This document shows, in pieces, positions 1 through 4,770 of a DNA stretch of 8,379 bases. The notes under the pieces are model-generated. The model was not told where the DNA came from and did no database searches. It saw nothing but the letters and a program-made list of their open reading frames with translations. This DNA is from Methanobacteriota archaeon (GTDB taxonomy: Archaea; Halobacteriota; Methanosarcinia; Methanosarcinales; Methanoperedenaceae). Both the position numbers and the translations under genes were made by a program. Each line of letters opens with the position of its first letter. Positions within the stretch are counted from its first letter, which is position 1. The DNA is taken from assembly GCA_018900975.1 (NCBI GenBank), contig JAHIFK010000248.1, positions 1 to 8,379 on the forward strand, in the 5' to 3' direction.

Positions 1-392
1 ATACCATGTCCTTAAAGACGAATGGAGAGCTGCCTAAGATCGAGGGGGATGCGCAGCGTATAAAGCAGGTATTCAACAACCTGCTCACCAATGCCGTCAA
101 ATATACCCCAAATAAGGGAAGGATTGAGGTTGAAATAAAAGAAGAAAAAAAGCACATACTTGTTTCGATTTCTGACACAGGCATGGGGATACCTGAAGAA
201 GAGCATGAGAAGATATTTGAGAAGTTCTACACTGTGGGCGGCAAATCCCTGATGCGGGAATCAGAGAGGATGGGACTCGGGCTCACCATCGCTAAGGGAA
301 TAGTTGAGGCGCACGGGGGCAGGATATGGGTGAAAAGTGATGGGGAGGGAAAAGGAAGCAGTTTTTATTTCACGCTTCCGAAGGGTGATTAA
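1..392 (+). CDS. Sensor histidine kinase, C-terminal ATPase domain (5' end outside window)
   Basis: This is the last 129 codons of a sensor histidine kinase. The frame is open to the left edge, so the ATG at 6 is internal. The visible part is a HATPase_c domain. It has the N box (QVFNNLLTNAVKYTP, bases about 66-110), the G1 box (DTGMGIP, about 174-194), an F-box region (FEKFYTVGG) and the G2 box (GLGLTIAKGIV, about 273-305). It ends in the usual SSFYFTLP strand. All ATP-binding boxes look intact, so the kinase is probably active. The phosphoacceptor histidine and any sensor domains lie upstream and cannot be judged. The stop codon is one base before the GTG of the DUF835 gene, so the two are very likely co-transcribed and translationally coupled. 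Its signal and cognate regulator are unknown. Confidence 0.93.
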   Translation, partial: TMSLKTNGELPKIEGDAQRIKQVFNNLLTNAVKYTPNKGRIEVEIKEEKKHILVSISDTGMGIPEEEHEKIFEKFYTVGGKSLMRESERMGLGLTIAKGIVEAHGGRIWVKSDGEGKGSSFYFTLPKGD

Positions 393-393
393 A

Positions 394-1032
394 GTGCCCA
401 ATATCTTACAGATCTTCAAGAGAAAGCCGAAGGTGATTCCTGTCACCGAGCCTGTGGCGAATTTTGATGGCACAAAATTAAAAAGAGGGAGAAGTTATCT
501 GATAAAAGAACTTAAATCTGAAGCGGCATTTGAGATTTTCGTATCCATGATAAAGGGCACATGTGCAGAATGCCAGCATCCTGAGACATTTTCCTGTGAA
601 AGTATAGGATGCGAAGGATGTACTCTGCCCTGCCCCTGCAAACACTGCATGCAAGCCAGAGCACAGGGGTTGTGCTTTACAATGGATTCACCTGAAGAGA
701 TCAGGCAGAGATATCTTTTGCAAACAACCCCGATTTTCTGGATAAGCAAACATGGGAGTGAGAGCATTAATCCTGCCAATCTTGAGATAATGGCGGGCAT
801 GATAAAAGATTTTTTCAGGAAAAGCAAAAACCCGATCGTATTGCTGGACTGCCTGGAATACCTGATTATCACGAATGGTTTTATCCCGGTTTTAAAATTT
901 TTATACGATATACGGGAATGGGTTATCCTGCAGAAGGCAATATTTATTTTACCGTTCAGCCCTGCTACTCTTGAAGAAAGGGAGTTCGCACTTATTGAAA
1001 GGATGATGGACAATTATCATAAAAATATGTGA
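394..1032 (+). CDS. DUF835 domain protein with a nine-cysteine insert
   Basis: This is a 212-residue soluble protein. I chose the GTG at 394 because GGTGA (384-388) sits five bases upstream and the kinase stop is at 390-392. An in-frame ATG at 337 would overlap the kinase by 56 bases. The DUF835 pattern runs from RGRSYLIKE (residues 31-39), through SPEEIRQRY (99-107) and TPIFWISKH (112-120), to PIVLLDCLEYLIITNGF (147-163) and LPFSPATLEEREFALIERMM (186-205). Function is unknown; DUF835 occurs mostly in archaeal signalling proteins. The odd part is residues 57-94, with cysteines at 57, 60, 68, 73, 76, 80, 82, 85 and 94 plus His62 and His84. This insert lies where ordinary members have a short 'G..GL' turn. 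It could bind zinc or an iron-sulfur cluster and act as a redox or metal sensor; that is inference. Its position directly after a histidine kinase suggests a signalling role. Confidence 0.8.
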   Translation: MPNILQIFKRKPKVIPVTEPVANFDGTKLKRGRSYLIKELKSEAAFEIFVSMIKGTCAECQHPETFSCESIGCEGCTLPCPCKHCMQARAQGLCFTMDSPEEIRQRYLLQTTPIFWISKHGSESINPANLEIMAGMIKDFFRKSKNPIVLLDCLEYLIITNGFIPVLKFLYDIREWVILQKAIFILPFSPATLEEREFALIERMMDNYHKNM

Positions 1033-1054
1033 TCCCAAAACCAATAAAAGAGAA

Positions 1055-1072
1055 AGTATATATATATATACT
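1055..1072 (+). promoter_or_regulatory. Palindromic TATA region upstream of the DUF2551 gene
   Basis: AGTATATATATATATACT is a perfect 18-bp palindrome and also the obvious TATA element. It ends 29 bases before the GTG at 1102. A start site about 25 bases downstream would give a short leader holding the ribosome site AAGGTGAT (1091-1098). A dimeric winged-helix protein, possibly the gene product itself, could bind here and block TBP. That is inference; an AT dinucleotide run is palindromic by nature. Confidence 0.5.
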
Positions 1073-1101
1073 AAATAAATATCTTTACATAAGGTGATAC
1101 G

Positions 1102-1428
1102 GTGGAGAAACTAAAATTGAGAATAATGAGGCGCCTTGAGGTTTACCTGGAACTGGATATCGATGGGCTTAGGAAGTTCATAATTGATATTCTACTTAGA
1201 GTAAAAAAGGTAACAGTAAACCTGTTATATCAGGAACTAAATAAGAAATTCAAGGTTTCCTATAGAGCAGTTTCTTCAACTCTGGGTTATATTCATTCAA
1301 AGCTCGGTATCCTGCATGCAGTCAAAGAATCTTATAAAACACATATTGTGTATTCCTTAAAAGAAGAGTATGTGGATATAATTAATAGCGTATTGCATAA
1401 GAATACACAAATAACTAGCTTATCATAG
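1102..1428 (+). CDS. DUF2551 family small winged-helix protein
   Basis: This 108-residue protein resembles the archaeal DUF2551 family, small proteins with a predicted winged-helix fold known mostly from methanogens. GTG at 1102 is the start, with AAGGTGAT four to eleven bases upstream. Residues 1-35 form two helices with the family-like LRKFIIDILL stretch. Residues 36-75 look like the helix-turn-helix (VTVNLLYQELNKKFKVSYRAV). Residues 76-90 (KESYKTHIVYSLKEEY) fit the beta wing. Basic residues in the recognition-helix area agree with DNA binding. The gene stands alone between the DUF835 gene and a long gap and appears to have its own promoter. The target is unknown; autoregulation through the palindrome at its promoter is possible but not shown. 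The family call is from memory of the sequence pattern. Confidence 0.7.
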   Translation: MEKLKLRIMRRLEVYLELDIDGLRKFIIDILLRVKKVTVNLLYQELNKKFKVSYRAVSSTLGYIHSKLGILHAVKESYKTHIVYSLKEEYVDIINSVLHKNTQITSLS

Positions 1429-1430
1429 AA

Positions 1431-1496
1431 TTGGTTTCCATTTTCAAATTCAAGATATAGAAACAACAAATATTGAAAACATCAATGGAATACCAA
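1431..1496 (+). other. Imperfect hairpin just downstream of the DUF2551 gene
   Basis: Arms 1431-1442 (TTGGTTTCCATT) and 1484-1496 (AATGGAATACCAA) pair over 12 bp with one bulged base (T1491). An inner stem TTCAA (1443-1447) with TTGAA (1473-1477) extends it after an internal loop. It begins two bases after the stop codon. It could be a 3'-UTR stability or processing structure. No strong T tract follows, so it is not a clear terminator. Confidence 0.4.
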
Positions 1497-1547
1497 GAGA
1501 ACGATTTCATTTATTATCATAATTAGGATGATGAAAAACTATTTATC

Positions 1548-1555
1548 TTTATAAG
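1548..1555 (+). promoter_or_regulatory. Candidate TATA box for the PadR-KaiC operon
   Basis: TTTATAAG lies in an AT-rich stretch (about 1536-1560) and is the best archaeal TATA match in the 247-bp gap between the DUF2551 and PadR genes. It predicts transcription starting near 1576-1580. The leader would be about 100 bases and contain the palindrome at 1600-1615. The gap holds nothing else I recognise except the hairpin at 1431-1496 and a small overlapping reading frame at 1638. Confidence 0.4.
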
Positions 1556-1599
1556 TTCATTTCTTTAATCCTGTCTGAAAACGTGAAAAACGGGGATAG

Positions 1600-1615
1600 T
1601 TTGATCATGATCAAA
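1600..1615 (+). promoter_or_regulatory. 16-bp perfect palindrome, candidate operator upstream of the PadR gene
   Basis: TTTGATCATGATCAAA is a perfect 16-bp inverted repeat, 60 bp before the PadR start and about 45-50 bp after the candidate TATA box. PadR regulators bind as dimers to inverted repeats and often control their own operon, so this is a plausible autoregulatory operator. In RNA it could fold only with a tight loop, so a DNA site is more likely than an RNA hairpin. No second full copy is seen in the window. Confidence 0.45.
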
Positions 1616-1637
1616 TCAGCTTTTTGAAAGAGGGATT

Positions 1638-1808
1638 ATGATTATGCGAAAGATTGAAAAGAATGAGGTCGAAGTATGGATATTTGTGCAGTTGCTAAGA
1701 AAGAAGTTCCAAAAATATATAAATCCCCACAATTTAGATATAAAGAGAATATTGTTAAGAAGCATATTGAAATCACTGTACTTTCAATGCTTTCCGATAG
1801 GCCGATGA
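1638..1808 (+). other. Possible 56-codon reading frame overlapping the PadR start
   Basis: An ATG at 1638 follows a good ribosome site (GAGGG, 1630-1634) and opens a 56-codon frame (MIMRKIEKNEVEVWIF...) that ends inside the PadR gene in another frame. After the overlap begins it reads like an out-of-frame shadow rich in Lys, Leu and Ile. It may be a leader peptide feeding ribosomes to the PadR start 38 bases downstream, or chance. I recognise no family. Confidence 0.2.
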
Positions 1809-2062
1809 GCGGGTATGACATAATTAAGGAAATTTTTGCAAGATATGATGTTTTAGTAAGCCAGGGGACAATTTACTCGCTTTTGTATACCCTGAAAGAT
1901 GAAGGCATCTTACAAGTGAGATTTACGAAAGGGGACTTGAGGGAAAAAATATATTCCTGTACCCAGGAGGGAAAGCAGGTTGTCGACAAAAGAATAGCCG
2001 AATTTATCGATGCAGATGAGTATTTTTTGAATTCAATCAAAAAATTTGGACACGATGTTTAA
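1676..2062 (+). CDS. PadR-family transcriptional regulator
   Basis: This 128-residue protein has a PadR winged-helix domain at residues 30-110. The pattern IEITVLSMLSDRPMSGYDI (31-49) is followed by SQGTIYSLLYTLKDEGIL (62-79), the recognition helix and following helix typical of PadR. The wing is KIYSCTQEGKQVV (91-103). The C-terminal helix used for dimerisation in the family is short (104-125), which fits the small PadR class. The ATG at 1676 is preceded by GAGGTC (1665-1670), and an in-frame TGA at 1664 rules out a longer form. The N-terminal 25 residues are basic and resemble no domain. The gene overlaps the next one by 8 bp, so it probably forms one operon with the KaiC-like ATPase. It may repress that operon through the palindrome at 1600-1615; ligand and targets are unknown. 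Confidence 0.88.
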   Translation: MDICAVAKKEVPKIYKSPQFRYKENIVKKHIEITVLSMLSDRPMSGYDIIKEIFARYDVLVSQGTIYSLLYTLKDEGILQVRFTKGDLREKIYSCTQEGKQVVDKRIAEFIDADEYFLNSIKKFGHDV

Positions 2063-2762
2063 GAACTCTATCAACGGCTTGAACGAATTATTTAAGGGCG
2101 ACTGTGATATACCCGCGGGTTCGGTGATACTTGTATCAGGGATAGAGGGGGGTTTGAAATCTGGCATGGTCTTCAATATGATGTCAAACTATCTTGCAGA
2201 CAACAACGAGCACGGCCTGTACGCAAGTCTTGAAGAGACGAAAGAGAGCCATCTCCGGAATATGGAAAGCCTTGGAATCAAGAAATTGGACAGACTACAC
2301 ATTTTCGATTACAAGGATATGAGATTTGAATCGAATAACGAAGAACTGGACATCGACAAGATTACGGAAGATATGATAGATTTTTACAGGGAAAAATACG
2401 AGAATCTGACGGTTTTTGCCCTTGACTCGCTAAATGCATTCTATTCGATATCGACCTGGGAAAATCTCAGGAAGAATATGTATCACTTCTTCACAATGCT
2501 AAGGGATAAAGATTTGACATCATTTCTCATAATGGAAACCTGCTCTCCTGAAAAACAGGTATTTGTGGGCTCTACTAATTATGCAGAGCAACCCGAGTAT
2601 TTCCTTGCGGATGGCATAATAGAACTGGGGGTAATAGAAGCCAAGGAGAATGTTAAGAGGTATATCCAGATAAGAAAAATGCGAACCGCTAACCACAGCA
2701 TGGAAAAACATCAGATCACGGTGGGGAAAGATGGTATTTCCATACTGGGGTCGGTTTATTAA
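2055..2762 (+). CDS. Single-domain KaiC-like (RecA superfamily) ATPase
   Basis: This is a 235-residue KaiC/RadA-like protein with one RecA-fold domain. I prefer ATG 2055; an in-frame TTG at 2046 would add three residues. GLNELFKGDCDIPAGSVILV (8-27) matches the KaiC start. The Walker A position reads GIEGGLKS (29-36), with Lys35 and Ser36 but Leu in place of the last glycine of GxxxxGKS. The paired glutamates are E60-E61 (YASLEET). Walker B is TVFALDS with Asp124. The C-terminal part, EYFLADGIIELG (181-192) then YIQIRKMRTANH (203-214), matches the KaiC inter-subunit region. Archaeal KaiC-like proteins are thought to be signal-transducing ATPases, often near kinases and receivers. This one overlaps the PadR gene and precedes a receiver fragment. 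There is no second KaiC domain and no evidence for a clock. Confidence 0.85.
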   Translation: MFKNSINGLNELFKGDCDIPAGSVILVSGIEGGLKSGMVFNMMSNYLADNNEHGLYASLEETKESHLRNMESLGIKKLDRLHIFDYKDMRFESNNEELDIDKITEDMIDFYREKYENLTVFALDSLNAFYSISTWENLRKNMYHFFTMLRDKDLTSFLIMETCSPEKQVFVGSTNYAEQPEYFLADGIIELGVIEAKENVKRYIQIRKMRTANHSMEKHQITVGKDGISILGSVY

Positions 2763-2804
2763 AGGTGAAAATGATCAAAAATAATGTATAGTCCGAGGAA
2801 TTAA

Positions 2805-2972
2805 ATGGCGATATCATCATTTGCGATGAAAGGAGATAAAGAAAGATTCATCAAAGCAGGCTTTAATGATTACATATCGAAACCTCTTGACGTCTCTGAA
2901 TTCATAAAAAAAGTGAAAAATATTGTTCTCATGAGTAATGAGGCAGTATCAAGATATTGTATCTTTACATAA
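2805..2972 (+). pseudogene. Fragment of a CheY-like response regulator (C-terminal part of receiver)
   Basis: A 55-codon frame starts at ATG 2805, directly after an in-frame TAA (2802-2804). It reads AMKGDKERFIKAGFNDYISK then PLDVSEFIKKVKNI. This is the alpha4-beta5-alpha5 end of a receiver domain, including the conserved Lys-Pro pair after beta5. The acidic pocket, the phosphoacceptor Asp and the Thr/Ser strand are absent, so it cannot work as a normal response regulator. A short start-like sequence (ATG 2771, MIKNNV then TAG) lies just upstream. It may be the old 5' end, with the middle deleted. GAGG at 2795-2798 gives the fragment a usable ribosome site, so expression as a small peptide is not excluded. 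It lies 42 bp after the KaiC-like gene and was probably part of that operon. Confidence 0.75.
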
Positions 2973-3000
2973 TTACCAACACGAATTGAAACGCCCACAG

Positions 3001-3010
3001 AAAAAACAAA
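3001..3010 (-). terminator. T-rich terminator candidate after the SAM synthetase gene
   Basis: On the minus strand the sequence 26 bases past the stop of the methionine adenosyltransferase gene reads TTTGTTTTTT. Archaeal transcription commonly ends at such T tracts without a hairpin. No clear matching signal is seen on the plus strand for the block ending at 2972. Confidence 0.45.
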
Positions 3011-3035
3011 CCCGTAAACCACACAAGAAATTCCC

Positions 3036-4235
3036 TCAGCACACCGCTTCCTTCCCTTTCGCCAGTTCCATGCAGAACTCCTGTATGTTAGCAAGCTCCC
3101 GGTCTATTACCTCATTTATCTCGTCTCTCACAGATCCCACATCCCCGCGCTCCATGATGACCTGCGCAGCAGCTATCTTCGGAAGGTCGATGGGCTCGCC
3201 TATCTGGCTCAACAGCCACACATAAACCTCTCTTATATCAGGCACATTAACGTATATCTCATTGGCTATCCTGTGGCTGAGCACATTGTATATCTTCCCC
3301 ACATGGCTCACAGGGTTCTTACCCGCAGCAGCCTCGCTGCTCACAGGTCTATTCAATGGAATTATGCCGTTCACCCTGTTCCCGCGCCCAACCTGACCTG
3401 AATCAGCATCTTCCGCAGATGTGCCTGTGACCGTGAGGTATATTCCGCCCATCCCGCGTCCCTCGCGGTCAAGCGTGTTCAGGAGGACTGAGGTCTCAAG
3501 TTCAGATCGACCTCCTGCAAATGTAATAATCTCCTCAAGCAATTCATCCTTTTTCCTAAAATATTCAGTTTCAGATACGATGAACCTGTCTATAAGCGGG
3601 TCTGCAACCGTCAGATTCAGTTCATTCCCTTCCCTTAGCCCCATGACCTTTATATCCTCACCCGACTCTGGAAATCGTCTCTTAAAATCAGGTGAGTTCA
3701 GGTACCTTTCAGTCTCAAGCACAACGCTCTCAGTCGGCGTCATCGGGGCGTATCCCACAGCAGCAGAGGTATCATTTGCTCCGAGCACTGCATTCTGGCG
3801 CTTGAAGATATCAGTCAGTTCTGCTGAACCCCGTGCGATTTCGACCTGGTACTCGATAGAATCTGCATTGACAAACCTGAGATTTTCTCCAATCCACTTT
3901 TTTGCAGCATCTATGGCAATATTTTCGACATCGATTAACTCTCCCTCAACCTCAAAAGTAGCCCTGTCGCCGAAGATTATCCGCATGGGTTTAAGAATAA
4001 CACCCCCACCGAACTTTGTTTTCACTTCTCCCGCAACCAGCATTCCTTTATCTGTATTGTGGTGCATAATGGCGCCGAACCGCTCCAGATATTCCCTGCA
4101 CAGATCCACAGATACCTGGTTCATTATTGAATCGCAGATAAAGTCAGGATGTCCCAGCCCTTTTCTCTCCACCACTTCAACTTGGCGCTCTGTTATCGGC
4201 GTTGCGCCCAACTCCTCAATTTTAATATTTCGCAT
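3036..4235 (-). CDS. mat: Archaeal S-adenosylmethionine synthetase (methionine adenosyltransferase)
   Basis: This enzyme makes S-adenosylmethionine from methionine and ATP (EC 2.5.1.6) in the cytoplasm, supplying methyl groups for many reactions. The 399-residue length is normal for the archaeal class, which differs strongly in sequence from bacterial MetK. Landmarks are RKGLGHPDFICDSI (24-37), FGGGVILKP (75-83), GANDTSAAVGYAP (152-164), SGQVGRGNRVNGIIPLNRP (279-297) and SEAAAGKNPVSHVGKIYN (300-317). All look intact. The ATG at 4235 follows the stop of the carbonic-anhydrase-like gene by 2 bp. Its ribosome site AAAGGA lies in the last codons of that gene, so the pair is translationally coupled. 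It is convergent with the left block. There are no signs of decay; the function call is secure. Confidence 0.97.
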   Translation of the reverse strand: MRNIKIEELGATPITERQVEVVERKGLGHPDFICDSIMNQVSVDLCREYLERFGAIMHHNTDKGMLVAGEVKTKFGGGVILKPMRIIFGDRATFEVEGELIDVENIAIDAAKKWIGENLRFVNADSIEYQVEIARGSAELTDIFKRQNAVLGANDTSAAVGYAPMTPTESVVLETERYLNSPDFKRRFPESGEDIKVMGLREGNELNLTVADPLIDRFIVSETEYFRKKDELLEEIITFAGGRSELETSVLLNTLDREGRGMGGIYLTVTGTSAEDADSGQVGRGNRVNGIIPLNRPVSSEAAAGKNPVSHVGKIYNVLSHRIANEIYVNVPDIREVYVWLLSQIGEPIDLPKIAAAQVIMERGDVGSVRDEINEVIDRELANIQEFCMELAKGKEAVC

Positions 4236-4237
4236 AT

Positions 4238-4675
4238 TTATCCTTTCATTTTAAGGTATTCTTCAGTTAATTTTTCGTATTTTTTCAATGTATTCCTGAT
4301 TATCTCAATATCTTCTTCATTTGTCTTCCTGATCTCTTTGCAGGGAACCCCCATCACCACCGTGTTCGCATGGACCTTATAATTTGGCGGGATAAGCGCA
4401 TTGTTGTTTATCAGCCTTCCATGAACAACGCATCCATGCCCGATAATAACACCATCCCCGATCTTCACTTCGTTGTCGTCAGTATGTATGACAGCGTTAT
4501 CCTGGATACTGCACCCGTTCCCTATGCTGATACGTGCGCTGTCGCCCCTGATAACTGAGTTGAACCAGACGCTTGATCTGTCGCCTATTGAAACATCCCC
4601 TATTATACATGCGGTGTCTGCAATAAAAGCGCTTTCTGATATGGATGGCTTCTTATTCCCGAACTTGTAGATCAT
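4238..4675 (-). CDS. Gamma-carbonic-anhydrase-like protein, shortened beta helix
   Basis: This 145-residue hexapeptide-repeat protein belongs to the gamma-carbonic anhydrase (Cam/CamH) group, which usually hydrates CO2 as a trimer with zinc between subunits. Visible landmarks are IIGDVSIGDRSSVWFNSVIRG (24-44 area), RGD (43-45), SIQDNAVIH (57-64) and IGHGCVVHG (78-86). The three expected metal ligands are His64, His80 and His85. After HG the family normally has about two dozen more residues of coil (an IGMGA-like turn) before IPP. Here it passes directly to RLINNNALIPPN, then the closing MGVPCKEI (108-115) and a C-terminal helix. I chose ATG 4675 because GAGGA lies four bases upstream. A TTG at 4705 would start at about the predicted transcription start. 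Carbonic anhydrase activity is plausible but the shortened helix makes it uncertain. Confidence 0.85.
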   Translation of the reverse strand: MIYKFGNKKPSISESAFIADTACIIGDVSIGDRSSVWFNSVIRGDSARISIGNGCSIQDNAVIHTDDNEVKIGDGVIIGHGCVVHGRLINNNALIPPNYKVHANTVVMGVPCKEIRKTNEEDIEIIRNTLKKYEKLTEEYLKMKG

Positions 4676-4724
4676 AAGTTCCTCGGCTTCCTGCCTGCTT
4701 CCCAATTATACAGGGGCTTAATCA

Positions 4725-4732
4725 CTTAAATA
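4725..4732 (-). promoter_or_regulatory. TATA box for the anhydrase-like/mat operon
   Basis: TATTTAAG on the minus strand predicts transcription starting near 4702-4705. The leader to the ATG at 4675 would be about 28 bases and contain the GAGGA ribosome site. This supports the shorter start of the gene. It lies in the 95-bp gap after the PINA-type gene. Confidence 0.5.
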
Positions 4733-4770
4733 CTTGACTTTGCAGAAATAATATGTTTTTAAGGGAAATA

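Noticed and set aside
1080..1092. TATCTTTACATAA occurs here and again at 2960-2972
   Set aside because: A 13-bp AT-rich match in 8 kb is near chance, and flanking bases do not extend the repeat.
2055..2762. Circadian clock role for the KaiC-like protein
   Set aside because: It has a single domain with no KaiA or KaiB gene nearby; archaeal KaiC-like proteins are diverse and mostly not clock parts.
2981..2991. GAATTGAAAC-like sequence resembling the 3' end of some CRISPR repeats
   Set aside because: Only one copy is present, with no repeat-spacer pattern and no cas genes nearby.
3421..4254. Plus-strand open frame (277 codons) opposite the SAM synthetase gene
   Set aside because: It is serine/proline-rich antisense sequence to a conserved enzyme, with no recognisable domain. 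It is a shadow.
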